Part shown: one piece after another, positions 19,011 through 28,580 of the stretch | Position numbering within the stretch: position 1 is the stretch's first letter | How the letters are laid out: every line of letters begins with the position of its first letter | Assembly: GCF_015476655.1 (NCBI RefSeq) | Contig: NZ_JABFHF010000006.1 | Coordinates: forward strand, 155,622 to 219,621 | DNA: 64,000 nucleotides | Direction: 5' to 3' | DNA from: Aquiflexum lacus | Lineage (GTDB): Bacteria > Bacteroidota > Bacteroidia > Cytophagales > Cyclobacteriaceae | Notes under the pieces: generated by a model | Told to the model about the DNA's origin: nothing | The model's input: the letters and a program-made list of their open reading frames with translations, nothing else | Database searches by the model: none | Program-made: the position numbers and the translations under genes

Positions 19011-20051
19011 ATGTTAAAAAATAAAAAACTACTTATCACCGGTGGTACCGGTTCTTTTGGAAATGCCGTACTCAATAGGTTCGTCCATTTGGATACTTTT
19101 AGCGAGATCAGAATTTTCAGCAGAGATGAAAAAAAACAAGATGACCTTAGAAAAAAAATCAATAATAAAAAGGTTAAATTTTACATCGGAGATGCTAGGG
19201 ATTTAGCTAGCGTTGAAAATGCGGTGAAAGGAGTTGATTATATATTTCATGCAGCTGCTTTGAAACAAGTTCCTTCCTGCGAATTTTTCCCCCTTGAGGC
19301 AGTTAAAACCAATATCTTAGGCACTGACAATGTCCTCTCAGCGGCCGAGAAATTTGAAGTAAATAGGGTGGTGGTATTAAGTACAGACAAAGCCGCCTAT
19401 CCCATCAATGCAATGGGAATGTCCAAAGCGATGATGGAAAAAGTTATGGTAGCAAAATCACGAAATCTTGATGATTCGAAATCTATATTTTGCGGGACAA
19501 GGTATGGGAATGTGATGGCATCAAGAGGTTCCGTTATTCCTTTATTTATTGATCAGATAAAATCAGGAAATCCTTTAACTATCACAGATCCCAATATGAC
19601 AAGGTTTATGATGACTTTGGAGGATGCTGTTGACCTGGTATGGTTTGCCTTTGAAAATAGTCAACAAGGGGATTTGTTTGTTCAAAAAGCTCCGGCTGCT
19701 ACTATTGAGGTTTTGGCCAAAGCGCTTTTAGAGCTGTATGATGCGTCCAATGAGATTAAGGTCATAGGAACCCGTCATGGTGAAAAGTTGTATGAAACTT
19801 TGGTCAATAGGGAAGATATGGTTAAAGCAATAGATATGGGTGATTATTATAGAATTCCTGCTGATACAAGAGACCTTAATTATGCCCAATTTTTTTCAGA
19901 AGGAGAACCAAATGTTTCCAACTTTGAAGAATATCACTCCCATAATACAGGAAGGTTGGATATTGAGGGAATGAAAAAATTGCTTTTCAAACTCCCTATC
20001 ATAAGAAAAGAGATCTTGGGAGAAACAAATGTCGAACAATATCCGGATTGA
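19011..20051 (+). CDS. capE: UDP-GlcNAc 4,6-dehydratase/5-epimerase, CapE/FnlA type
   Basis: A 346-residue extended SDR. GGTGSFGNAVL is the NAD(P) loop; FSRDEKKQDDLRK, FHAAALKQVP and STDKAAYPINAMGMSK are typical of the soluble inverting dehydratases. Met135 stands where classical SDRs have Tyr, four before Lys139, as in CapE/PglF-type enzymes. It makes UDP-2-acetamido-2,6-dideoxy-beta-L-arabino-hexos-4-ulose from UDP-GlcNAc, the first step to UDP-L-FucNAc. The next two genes encode the remaining steps in order. Confidence 0.9.
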   Translation: MLKNKKLLITGGTGSFGNAVLNRFVHLDTFSEIRIFSRDEKKQDDLRKKINNKKVKFYIGDARDLASVENAVKGVDYIFHAAALKQVPSCEFFPLEAVKTNILGTDNVLSAAEKFEVNRVVVLSTDKAAYPINAMGMSKAMMEKVMVAKSRNLDDSKSIFCGTRYGNVMASRGSVIPLFIDQIKSGNPLTITDPNMTRFMMTLEDAVDLVWFAFENSQQGDLFVQKAPAATIEVLAKALLELYDASNEIKVIGTRHGEKLYETLVNREDMVKAIDMGDYYRIPADTRDLNYAQFFSEGEPNVSNFEEYHSHNTGRLDIEGMKKLLFKLPIIRKEILGETNVEQYPD

Positions 20052-20058
20052 TATCAAT

Positions 20059-21180
20059 ATGGCTAAAAAAATTGGAATTACCGGACAAAATGGTTTTGTC
20101 GGAACCCACCTTTTTAATACGCTGGGTTTGTTTCCCGATGAATTTGAGAGAATTGAGTTTAATAGAGATTGGTTTTCAGATGAAGAACTTCTTGATTCAT
20201 TTGTACAAAAGTGCGACGTCATTGTTCATTTGGCAGCCCTAAACAGGCACAATGATCCTGAGGTAATTTTTTCCACTAACATTAATCTTGTTGAACTACT
20301 AATAAGCTCTTTTGAAAGGACAGGAACTAAGCCCCATGTTTTGATTTCATCTTCAACCCAAGAGGAAAAGGATAATCCATATGGAAAATCAAAAAAAGCT
20401 GGAAGGAAACTATTTGCTGATTGGGCAAAAAAGAATAATGCTGTTTTTTCTGGATTGATTATACCCAATGTTTTTGGACCATTTGGTAATCCATTCTATA
20501 ATTCAGTTGTGGCGACTTTCGCCCATCAGATAAGTAGAGGGGAAATTCCTAAAATAGAAGTAGATGGAGATTTGAAATTGATTTATGTAGGCGAGTTGGT
20601 AAATACTCTCCTTGAGTTTATCAGAACAAGAAAAGATGGTCCCTCAATCCTCGTGGAACATACTGCAAAGGCGAAAGTTTCCGAACTCCTGTTTATGCTC
20701 CAAAAGTTCAAATCAGAATATCAAGAATCTGGTATAATTCCGCAAATTTCAAGCGTTTTTGAACATAACCTGTTCAATACCTATAGGTGCTATATGGATG
20801 TTGAAAATTATTTCCCCCGAAAATTTACCCAACATAAAGATCCGAGGGGTGCATTTGTTGAAGTTATCCGATTGGGAATAGGAGGGCAAGTTTCTTTCTC
20901 CACTACTGTACCAGGGATTACGAGGGGAAATCATTTTCATACCAGAAAAATTGAGCGTTTCGCAGTTATCAAAGGTAAGGCCCTCATTCAACTTAGGAAA
21001 ATAGGGACAGACAAGGTTTTTGATTATTATTTGGATGGAAATGAGCCTGCTTATGTCGATATGCCAATATGGTTCACTCATAATATCAAAAACATTGGAG
21101 AAGAAGAACTGTATACTATTTTCTGGATAAATGAGCATTATGACCCATCTGATCATGATACCTATTTTGAAACTGTCTGA
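20059..21180 (+). CDS. capF: UDP-4-keto-sugar reductase with C-terminal cupin, CapF/FnlB type
   Basis: The start at 20059 gives MAKKIGITGQNGFVGTHL, matching the family's usual beginning; an in-frame ATG at 20029, overlapping capE, is the alternative. Residues 1-240 are an SDR reductase domain (SSTQEEKDNPYGKSKKAGR with the YxxxK pair). Residues about 260-373 are a cupin with the RGNHFHTRKIERF metal-binding His cluster. This two-domain form is specific to CapF/WbjC: the cupin epimerises C3 and the SDR reduces C4 to give UDP-6-deoxy-L-talosamine-type product. Second step to UDP-L-FucNAc. Confidence 0.9.
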   Translation: MAKKIGITGQNGFVGTHLFNTLGLFPDEFERIEFNRDWFSDEELLDSFVQKCDVIVHLAALNRHNDPEVIFSTNINLVELLISSFERTGTKPHVLISSSTQEEKDNPYGKSKKAGRKLFADWAKKNNAVFSGLIIPNVFGPFGNPFYNSVVATFAHQISRGEIPKIEVDGDLKLIYVGELVNTLLEFIRTRKDGPSILVEHTAKAKVSELLFMLQKFKSEYQESGIIPQISSVFEHNLFNTYRCYMDVENYFPRKFTQHKDPRGAFVEVIRLGIGGQVSFSTTVPGITRGNHFHTRKIERFAVIKGKALIQLRKIGTDKVFDYYLDGNEPAYVDMPIWFTHNIKNIGEEELYTIFWINEHYDPSDHDTYFETV

Positions 21181-21219
21181 ATTTTCTGAATCTAAAATTA
21201 AAAAACTGGCAAAACTTAT

Positions 21220-22353
21220 ATGAAGAGGTTAAAAGTAATGACCGTAGTCGGAACCAGACCAGAAATCATTCGATTGTCAAGGGTATTGACTGCCTTGGAT
21301 GAATCTGAAGCTATTGATCATATTTTGGTTCATACCGGTCAGAATTATGATTATGAATTGAACCAAATATTTTTCGAAGATCTTCAAATCAGAAAGCCGG
21401 ATTATTTTTTGGATGCAGCGGGGTCTACAGCCATAGAAACAGTGGGACAAATTTTAATAAAAATTGACCCTTTGTTGGAACTATTAAAACCCGATGCCTT
21501 TTTGGTTTTGGGAGATACCAACAGTTGTCTTTGTGCCATTCCAGCCAAAAAGAGGCATATACCCATTTTCCATATGGAAGCAGGAAACAGGTGTTTTGAT
21601 CAAAGAGTACCTGAGGAGACCAACAGGAAAATAGTTGATCATATTTCTGACATCAATCTTACTTATAGTGATATAGCAAGAGAATATCTATTACGTGAAG
21701 GCCTTTCTGCTGACAGGATTATCAAAACAGGTTCTCCAATGTACGAGGTTTTGAATTATCATTTGGAAAGAATTATTGATTCCGATGTTGTATCAAGGTT
21801 AGGTTTGGATACAGGGAAATTCTTCGTGGTATCTTCTCATCGGGAAGAAAACATAAACAGTGAAAAGAACTTTAAAGGATTGATTGAAAGTCTTAATTTC
21901 TTGGCTGAAAAATATCAATATCCTATAATTGTCAGCACCCATCCAAGGACAAGAAAAATGATTGAATCAAAAGGAATTGAAATTCATCCCTTAATTCAAC
22001 TATTAAAACCGCTTGGATTTATTGATTATAATGCTTTGCAGATGAACTCATTTGCGGTACTTTCTGACAGTGGGACTATTTCTGAAGAATCTTCAATTCT
22101 GAACTTTCGGGCATTGAATATTAGAGATGCCCACGAAAGGCCCGAAGCAATGGAAGAGGCATCTGTAATGATGGTAGGGATGAATACTGAAAGGATTATC
22201 CAAGGTATCATTCAACTTGAAAAACAGGAAATTGGTGAAAATAGAAATTTTAGAAAGGTTGCTGATTATAGTATGCCAAATGTATCTGCCAAAATGGTCA
22301 GAATAATAATTTCTTATGTTGATTATGTAAAAAGGGTAGTTTGGAGCGAGTGA
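21220..22353 (+). CDS. capG: UDP-N-acetylglucosamine 2-epimerase family, CapG/FnlC type
   Basis: A 377-residue non-hydrolysing 2-epimerase (TVVGTRPEIIRLSRVL, VHTGQNYDYELNQIFFEDL, HMEAGNRCFDQRVPEE, SDSGTISEESSIL). HTGQNYDYELN and the AGNRCFDQRVPEE form differ from WecB and match the CapG/FnlC group, which converts UDP-L-PneNAc type product to UDP-L-FucNAc. It directly follows the CapE and CapF genes, which completes the pathway. A second, WecB-type epimerase is encoded at 28581-29675. Confidence 0.9.
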   Translation: MKRLKVMTVVGTRPEIIRLSRVLTALDESEAIDHILVHTGQNYDYELNQIFFEDLQIRKPDYFLDAAGSTAIETVGQILIKIDPLLELLKPDAFLVLGDTNSCLCAIPAKKRHIPIFHMEAGNRCFDQRVPEETNRKIVDHISDINLTYSDIAREYLLREGLSADRIIKTGSPMYEVLNYHLERIIDSDVVSRLGLDTGKFFVVSSHREENINSEKNFKGLIESLNFLAEKYQYPIIVSTHPRTRKMIESKGIEIHPLIQLLKPLGFIDYNALQMNSFAVLSDSGTISEESSILNFRALNIRDAHERPEAMEEASVMMVGMNTERIIQGIIQLEKQEIGENRNFRKVADYSMPNVSAKMVRIIISYVDYVKRVVWSE

Positions 22354-23558
22354 AAAAAAGAGTTTTAATCCATTCATTAATTTTCCCACCTGATCAAGTT
22401 AGTACAAGCTACCTTTATGGTGACATTGCACAAAAAATAATTAACAGCGGTTATGAGGTGGTGGTATTGACTACCTATCCCCATTACAATTTTAATAAAA
22501 ATTTCAAAAAAGATTCAAAATGGGGATTTTTTTGGAGAAAAACCGATTTTTTTGGAGCAACAGTTTATCACTTTCCCCAAAAAAAATCTAATTCCAGTGT
22601 TGTAAGAGGAGGCTATTTATTGCTTTTTCATTTGGCTTTTTTTGTAAAAGTAATGGCGATGAAAAAATTCCATTTTATACTAACTCCTTCTCCGCCTATC
22701 ACCTCAGGTTTATTGAGTGGGATAGTAGCGAAATTAAGAGGCGCAAAGGCAATATATAATGTACAGGAGGTTTACCCTGATGTTTTAATCAAACAAGGGT
22801 CGATCAAAAATAAATCGATTATAAAATTCCTCCAGCTTATTGAAAAATATACTTATCTATTTTCAGATAAAGTGGTTACAATTGATGAATTATTTTCAAG
22901 AAAAATCGAAGGAAGACTTCCGAATGAAAAACTACTATGTATACCTAACTTTATTGACACGGAGTTGTATAAGCCATATATGGGAGATTTTTCTGAAGAA
23001 TTGATTTTTGATAATAAATTCATTATTGGCTATGTAGGGAATTTAGGAAAAGTCCAGGATTGGGACTTGATTTTAAGAGTTGTTGAAATTCTAAAGAATG
23101 ATTTTGATAAACATTTTTTGATTATAGGGGGAGGAAGTGAATATGAAAAATTAAAGGCTAAAGAAGCTATTTTTCCTAATCTTACAGTATGGTCTTACCA
23201 ATCGAGAGAAAAAATCCCACAAATTAATTTTAGAATAGACTTGCATGTAATTGCGATGACAAAGGCTTCAGATTATGATGGTTTACCATCAAAAGTTTTT
23301 GCAATTCTTTCAACAGGAAGACCCATATTAGCATCCACCAATGTTGATTCCCCCCTTTCAGGAATACTTAAAAGGAGTAAAAATGGAGTCGTTGTACCTT
23401 TAGGAGATGCTGAAGGGATGTCAGAAAAAATACAAAAAATATCAAACGGTTATTTATTAAATGGCACCAATGAATTGGGGAGGGAATTTGTTATTAATGA
23501 ATTTAGCAAAGAAGTGGTTACTTCAAGATATGTAAACTTAATTAAAGAATTGAAGTGA
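22350..23558 (+). CDS. Glycosyltransferase, GT4 family (WbuB-like, possible FucNAc transferase)
   Basis: GTG at 22350 is chosen: it overlaps the capG stop by the common GTGA arrangement; TTG at 22341 is also in frame. About 402 residues. The start KKRVLIHSLIFPPDQVSTSYLYGDIA, the TYPHYNF segment and the central GYVGNLGKVQDWD match the WbuB/FnlD-like GT4 group, often found directly behind fnlABC. Neighbour order suggests that it transfers L-FucNAc to a lipid-linked acceptor. This donor is an inference from context. Confidence 0.83.
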   Translation: MKKRVLIHSLIFPPDQVSTSYLYGDIAQKIINSGYEVVVLTTYPHYNFNKNFKKDSKWGFFWRKTDFFGATVYHFPQKKSNSSVVRGGYLLLFHLAFFVKVMAMKKFHFILTPSPPITSGLLSGIVAKLRGAKAIYNVQEVYPDVLIKQGSIKNKSIIKFLQLIEKYTYLFSDKVVTIDELFSRKIEGRLPNEKLLCIPNFIDTELYKPYMGDFSEELIFDNKFIIGYVGNLGKVQDWDLILRVVEILKNDFDKHFLIIGGGSEYEKLKAKEAIFPNLTVWSYQSREKIPQINFRIDLHVIAMTKASDYDGLPSKVFAILSTGRPILASTNVDSPLSGILKRSKNGVVVPLGDAEGMSEKIQKISNGYLLNGTNELGREFVINEFSKEVVTSRYVNLIKELK

Positions 23559-24469
23559 AAATTCTAATTTCTGGTGGTACAGGATTTGTTGGGAAAAATT
23601 TAGTTAGTTTTCTTTCCTTATATGGCTATGATTTAATTTTTGTTGGTAGAGAAAATGGTGAAAACCAAGTTTCTTGGCGGGATTTGGAAAATAAAGAATT
23701 TAATGTTGATGTATTTATTCATCTAGCAGGAAAAGCACATGACCTTAAAAATGTTTCTAATTCTCAGGAATATTATAATGTTAATACAGTTCTGACTCAA
23801 AAGTTTTTTGATGCCTATTTGAGGTCTAAAGCCTACCTTTTCATTATGTTGAGTTCAGTAAAAGCTGTAGCAGATGAAGTCAAAGGGATTCTAACTGAGG
23901 ATCAAATACCCGACCCGAAGACTCATTACGGAAAAAGTAAATTAGAGGCTGAAAATTATTTATTAAAAAATACTCAAAATCAAAACGGAAGAGTCATCAT
24001 CCTCAGGCCATGTATGATTCATGGCCCACACAATAAGGGGAATTTAAATGCATTGAATATTTTAGTAAAAAAACACATTCCATGGCCTTTAGGGGCATTT
24101 GAAAATAAAAGGTCATTTTTATCTATAGATAATCTTTTGTTTGTGATCCACGAACTGATTGAAAATGAGAAGGTGCCTTCTGGAATTTATAACATTTCTG
24201 ATGATGAGGCTGTTTCCACAAACGATCTTATTAAAATAATTGCAGATGCAAACGGTAACTCTCCTGAAATATGGAATCTTCATCCAAAAATAATTCATTT
24301 TTTTGCATGGATAGGAGATGTTTTCGGACTCGGTTTCAACTCTGAAAAAATTCAGAAACTCACCGAAAATTATGTGGTTTCAAATTTTAAATTGAAATTG
24401 GCTCTAGGCAAATCGCTTCCTGTAGATGCTCGGTCAGGCTTGGTCAAAACAATAAAGTCTTTTAAATGA
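23555..24469 (+). CDS. NAD-dependent sugar epimerase/reductase (WbpV-like)
   Basis: A 304-residue SDR starting with GTG that overlaps the preceding stop in a GTGA arrangement. It has ILISGGTGFVGKNLV, FIHLAGKAHD, SSVKAVAD and the catalytic THYGKSKLEAE. The AGKAHD and KAVADEV forms are typical of the WbpV/WbuF-like group that stands beside priming transferases and 4,6-dehydratases. In Pseudomonas, WbpV reduces the 4-keto sugar to UDP-D-QuiNAc. Such a role fits the dehydratase next door; a UDP-GlcNAc/Glc 4-epimerase is the alternative. Confidence 0.8.
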   Translation: MKILISGGTGFVGKNLVSFLSLYGYDLIFVGRENGENQVSWRDLENKEFNVDVFIHLAGKAHDLKNVSNSQEYYNVNTVLTQKFFDAYLRSKAYLFIMLSSVKAVADEVKGILTEDQIPDPKTHYGKSKLEAENYLLKNTQNQNGRVIILRPCMIHGPHNKGNLNALNILVKKHIPWPLGAFENKRSFLSIDNLLFVIHELIENEKVPSGIYNISDDEAVSTNDLIKIIADANGNSPEIWNLHPKIIHFFAWIGDVFGLGFNSEKIQKLTENYVVSNFKLKLALGKSLPVDARSGLVKTIKSFK

Positions 24470-24507
24470 AAAATTTTAAATACTAAAATCAAACTAAATC
24501 ATAATTT

Positions 24508-25707
24508 ATGGATTTAAATAAATTTATTCTAAGATATTTAAAAAGGAGAAATAGTATGTTTTCAGAAGATATACTGAAAAATAAAAATGTTCTTTCGGAA
24601 AATATTAAAAATAAAAATTTTTTAGTTATCGGGGGTGCCGGGACTATTGGTTCATCATTTATTAAAGCTGCATTGCAGTTCAAACCAAAAAAATTGGTGG
24701 TTATTGATACCAATGAAAATGGCTTAACAGAGTTGGTAAGGGATTTAAGAAGTATTGATGGGCAGTACATTCCTGAAGAGTTTTATACTTATCCACTTTC
24801 TTTTGATAGTCCCGCATTTAAGAAATTGTTTATTGCCCATGGCCCATTTGATATTGTTGCCAATTTTGCAGCACACAAACATGTAAGAAGTGAAAAGGAT
24901 ATTTTTTCAATTGAGGCATTATTGGAAAATAATCTTGTAAAAGCAAAAGGGTTATTGGACCTTTTAGTGGAGTATCCGCCAAAACATTTTTTTTGTGTAT
25001 CTACTGACAAGGCAGCGAATCCGGTGAATATCATGGGGGCCAGCAAAAAAATGATGGAAGAACTCATTATGTCCTATGGAGATAAATTCAAGGTTTCTAC
25101 CGCAAGATTTGCCAATGTGGCATTTTCAAATGGGTCTTTATTGGAAGGTTTTTTAAAGAGAATTGAAAAAAACCAACCGCTTTCTTGTCCTAGTGATGTC
25201 AAAAGATTTTTTGTAGCACCCCAAGAATCCGGGGAAATTTGTTTATTGGCCTGCATTCTTGGGAAAAATAGGGAAATCTTCTTTCCAAAACTCGATATGG
25301 AAAAAGACTTGGTGAATTTTGCTGATATTTTCCCGGTTTTGTTGAATGAATTGGGTTTTGAACCCGTTATTTTTGATTCAGATCAAAAAGCAAGGGAGAG
25401 TATAAATCTCATAGATCAAAAAAAATATCCTGTGTATGTATTCAAAACAGAAACTTCAGGTGAAAAACTATACGAAGAATTTTATACGGATTCTGAAATA
25501 TTTGATTTGGATAAATTCAATGCTCTTGGTGTAATATCCAAAAAAACAACTTATTCCTCCAGTCAATTTTCTCCAATATTTGAAGAGCTTTATAATTTGT
25601 TGGAAAAAAAGAACCTAGAGAAATCAGATATTGTAACATGGCTCAAAAAATATATTCCCGAATTTGAGCATATTGAAACTGGAATAAGCTTGGATAAAAA
25701 AATGTAA
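24508..25707 (+). CDS. UDP-sugar 4,6-dehydratase-like SDR (soluble PglF/CapD relative)
   Basis: A 399-residue protein with a short N-terminal extension and then FLVIGGAGTIGSSFIKAAL, ANFAAHKHVRSEKD and STDKAANPVNIMGASKK, in which Met replaces the SDR Tyr four residues before Lys. That is the PglF/WbpM-type catalytic site, but the membrane domain is absent. It probably forms UDP-4-keto-6-deoxy-GlcNAc, which the WbpV-like neighbour could reduce. The C-terminal 100 residues (TSGEKLYEEFYTD onward) fit the family. ATG at 24556 is a possible later start. Confidence 0.82.
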   Translation: MDLNKFILRYLKRRNSMFSEDILKNKNVLSENIKNKNFLVIGGAGTIGSSFIKAALQFKPKKLVVIDTNENGLTELVRDLRSIDGQYIPEEFYTYPLSFDSPAFKKLFIAHGPFDIVANFAAHKHVRSEKDIFSIEALLENNLVKAKGLLDLLVEYPPKHFFCVSTDKAANPVNIMGASKKMMEELIMSYGDKFKVSTARFANVAFSNGSLLEGFLKRIEKNQPLSCPSDVKRFFVAPQESGEICLLACILGKNREIFFPKLDMEKDLVNFADIFPVLLNELGFEPVIFDSDQKARESINLIDQKKYPVYVFKTETSGEKLYEEFYTDSEIFDLDKFNALGVISKKTTYSSSQFSPIFEELYNLLEKKNLEKSDIVTWLKKYIPEFEHIETGISLDKKM

Positions 25708-25711
25708 GGGC

Positions 25712-26368
25712 ATGATAAAACGAATATTTGATATAATTTCTTCTGGAGTATTGATTTTGCTCATTTCCCCCTTACTTATACCATTAATGGTTTTATTAAG
25801 ACTTACTGGAGAAGGGAAAATTTTTTACGTGCAACAAAGAATTGGAAAAAACGGTAAGCACTTCGGTTTATTGAAGTTTGCTACTATGTTGGAAAATAGT
25901 CCAAACTTGCCAGGTGGTGATGTGACTATGGGAAGAGATCCCAGGGTTTTACCAGTTGGAAGGGTGTTAAGGAAAACTAAAATAAATGAATTGCCTCAAT
26001 TACTGAATATTTTCAAGGGAGACATCAGTGTAATAGGCCCCAGGCCATTAACCCCGAAAACTTTTGCTTTTTATTCAAAGCACATCCAAGACAAAATTAA
26101 AGATTTGAAACCTGGATTAACTGGAATTGGTTCAATCGTTTTCAGAGATGAAGAAAGTATTTTGGCCAATTCTCCTAAACCACATCTCCAATGCTATGAA
26201 GAAGATATTGCACCTTACAAAGGCGAATTGGAAGTTTGGTACAAAAAACATCAAAGTTTTGGATTGGATATGTTGTTAATATTTTTAACTATTTGGGTTA
26301 TATTTTTCCCGAATTCAAAAGTTTATGAGCAATTATTCAAAGATTTGCCCAAGCGGAAGTTAGGATAA
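25712..26368 (+). CDS. Priming sugar-phosphate transferase (PglC/WbaP C-domain type)
   Basis: A 218-residue bacterial sugar transferase: basic N-terminus and a re-entrant hydrophobic helix (RIFDIISSGVLILLISPLLIPLMVLL), then KFATMLENSPN, the catalytic-loop KTKINELPQLLNIFKGDISVIGPRPL and PGLTGIGSI. The usual acid pair (DE) reads NE in INELPQ. It should load a sugar-1-phosphate onto undecaprenyl phosphate. It starts 5 bases after the dehydratase gene, so UDP-QuiNAc or a related sugar is the likely substrate. It is one of three priming enzymes in the locus. Confidence 0.88.
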   Translation: MIKRIFDIISSGVLILLISPLLIPLMVLLRLTGEGKIFYVQQRIGKNGKHFGLLKFATMLENSPNLPGGDVTMGRDPRVLPVGRVLRKTKINELPQLLNIFKGDISVIGPRPLTPKTFAFYSKHIQDKIKDLKPGLTGIGSIVFRDEESILANSPKPHLQCYEEDIAPYKGELEVWYKKHQSFGLDMLLIFLTIWVIFFPNSKVYEQLFKDLPKRKLG

Positions 26369-26456
26369 AATATTGTAATTTCCCCCAGTTAAACACTTGG
26401 AGTAACTTTAAATTAATTGTTGAGTATTTATCTGAATAAAGTATTTGGTTAAAAAG

Positions 26457-26894
26457 ATGGATATAAAACCTAAAGTTATAAACACTGAAAGTTTTCAAAA
26501 TGAGACTGGTACTCTCATAGCATTCAATGAATTTTCTTTGCTACCAATCAAAAGGTTATATTCAATAGAAAACACCAATCCTGAAGTTGTAAGAGCTTGG
26601 CAAGGGCATAAAATCGAAAATAAATGGTTTTATGTTATAGAAGGTGCATTTGTGATTGCATGGGTTGGTATAGATGATTTCGAAAATCCTTCTACTGATC
26701 TATCTTCAGAATTTAAAATTATAGAAGCATCTGAAAATGTTGTATTGCATATACCAAGAGGTTTTGCCAATGGATTAAAAGCGATTAAACCAAATTCGAG
26801 AGTTTTGGTTTTTTCAGATCTATCCTTGATTGAAGCAGAGAATGATAATTTCAAATATATCAGCAGGAACTGGTTGGATTGGGATAAACTTTGA
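26457..26894 (+). CDS. WxcM-like cupin (sugar ketoisomerase/epimerase family)
   Basis: The ATG at 26457 is preferred over an in-frame TTG at 26445, giving 145 residues. The cupin pattern is clear: RLYSIENTNPEVVRAWQGHKIENKWFYVIEGAFVIAW and VVLHIPRGFANGLKAIKPNSRVLVFSD. These are marks of the FdtA/WxcM family, whose members isomerise dTDP-4-keto-6-deoxyglucose; others act on related keto sugars. No RmlB or FdtB-type partner is nearby, so the substrate is open. A regulatory or epimerase role is possible. Confidence 0.75.
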   Translation: MDIKPKVINTESFQNETGTLIAFNEFSLLPIKRLYSIENTNPEVVRAWQGHKIENKWFYVIEGAFVIAWVGIDDFENPSTDLSSEFKIIEASENVVLHIPRGFANGLKAIKPNSRVLVFSDLSLIEAENDNFKYISRNWLDWDKL

Positions 26895-26900
26895 AATCAA

Positions 26901-28577
26901 ATGAGAAAATTTTCACTTTTGTTTCTTATGTTGATTTTTTGCATTCAATTGCCGTCTTCATCACAGTCACTGCCAGCTAGTTTCCCAATATTCGAAGAAT
27001 ATCTAAGAAGAAAACAACTAATAGATTTGGATAGCTCAAACAATGCTTCTTTTTTATATAGACCGCTCCAATTTGATCGTTTAAATACTCATACTAACGG
27101 AATGGTGAGCAAAAATTCATTTGGAGACTTGTCACTTTCATTTCTTCCGATATTAGGCACATCCCGATTCAATACAAACAGGCCATACGGTTGGGGGGAT
27201 TATGGAATGATTCCCAATGTAGGTCTTCAGCAATATTTGAGTGGGGGAGTATATGCAGAATGGAAGTTTTTGTCTTTGCAATTCCAACCGGAAATTGTCA
27301 TAGCAGAAAATCAATTATATTTTGGATTTAGACCTGGATTTTCTGATTCAGAAACAAGGGCAAGATTTATATATTGGAACCAAGGAGATTATCCTGAAAG
27401 ATTTGGAGATTCCGTTTACAGCAGTGTTTGGTGGGGACAGTCAAAATTAACCGGAAAATTTGGCGCATTTGAAACGGGATTATCTACACAGAACATTTGG
27501 TGGGGACCAGGCCAATGGAATGCACTTACTTTTTCAAATAATGCACAAGGATTTGCGCATTTCACATTTAATACCATAAAGCCGGCCAAAACTTTTTTGG
27601 GAAACTTTGAGGGCCAATTATTAAGCGGGAGAATTGATGAATCAGGTTTTGCCCCGACGCAGGTTCCGGATTTGAATAGTCGGTTTTTCAGAGATTTTAG
27701 TGGAGATTGGAAATATGTAAACGCTTTGACGATTTCCTACAATCCCAAATGGATTCCAAATATTTTTCTTGGTTTTGCGAGAACTTTCCAAGTTTACAGA
27801 GAAAAAATGGGCAATTCATTCAGGGATTATTTTCCCGTATTTACAGGGGTTACCAAGGAACAATTTTTTGAAGATGGTAATTCGGTTGCATTCGATAGTG
27901 ATGGGTCAGATCAGCAAATCAGTGTTTTTTTGAGATGGGTTGTGCCAAAAAGTCATCTTGAATTTTATGGTGAGTTCGGAAGAAGAGACCATGCCTTAAA
28001 TTGGAGAGAGTTTATTTTGAATCCCGAACACGCAAGGGCATATTTAATGGGATTTAAGAAACTCATCCCCATGCAAGGTGAAAATAAGTTTTTTCAAGTT
28101 AGGGGTGAAATTACCCATCAACAAGAATCCATTAACAGATATATCAGGTATCCTGGATTAACTGGAGGAATTACATGGCATACTCATTTTCCAACGAGAG
28201 GATTTGCCAATTTAGGGCAGCCTTTAGGAGTAGGAATTGGAATTGGATCAAATGTTCAATCCCTTGAAATGGCCATGGTTCAGAATTTCAATAAATTTGG
28301 TTTTCTCTTTGAAAGATTGGAAAACCATCAGGATTTCTACTATAGAGCTCAAATGCAAAATACTGAGCACAGGCCTTGGATTGATTTAAGTTTGGGTTTT
28401 CTATTTGACCATCGATGGAATAATTTCTTGTTAAGTTCAAAAGTTCAATTTATCAATAGCAGAAATTATCAGTGGCAGTTGCATGATTTCAGTATAGAAG
28501 ATTTCACAAGAGGTAAAAATTTGACATCATTTTATTCCCAAATTAGCCTCATATATTTAATCAGTCAAAAACAATAG
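26901..28577 (+). CDS. Capsule assembly Wzi family protein
   Basis: A 558-residue exported protein with a signal peptide (LLFLMLIFCIQLPSSSQS). The Wzi-like beta-barrel features are visible throughout: alternating aromatic strands, RPYGWGDYGMIPNVGLQQYLSGGVYAEW, STQNIWWGPGQWNAL, and a final strand ending in aromatic/hydrophobic residues. E. coli Wzi (about 480 residues) is an outer-membrane lectin that holds capsule at the surface. Here it probably binds the product of this locus. It begins 6 bases after the cupin gene. Confidence 0.87.
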   Translation: MRKFSLLFLMLIFCIQLPSSSQSLPASFPIFEEYLRRKQLIDLDSSNNASFLYRPLQFDRLNTHTNGMVSKNSFGDLSLSFLPILGTSRFNTNRPYGWGDYGMIPNVGLQQYLSGGVYAEWKFLSLQFQPEIVIAENQLYFGFRPGFSDSETRARFIYWNQGDYPERFGDSVYSSVWWGQSKLTGKFGAFETGLSTQNIWWGPGQWNALTFSNNAQGFAHFTFNTIKPAKTFLGNFEGQLLSGRIDESGFAPTQVPDLNSRFFRDFSGDWKYVNALTISYNPKWIPNIFLGFARTFQVYREKMGNSFRDYFPVFTGVTKEQFFEDGNSVAFDSDGSDQQISVFLRWVVPKSHLEFYGEFGRRDHALNWREFILNPEHARAYLMGFKKLIPMQGENKFFQVRGEITHQQESINRYIRYPGLTGGITWHTHFPTRGFANLGQPLGVGIGIGSNVQSLEMAMVQNFNKFGFLFERLENHQDFYYRAQMQNTEHRPWIDLSLGFLFDHRWNNFLLSSKVQFINSRNYQWQLHDFSIEDFTRGKNLTSFYSQISLIYLISQKQ

Positions 28578-28580
28578 ATT

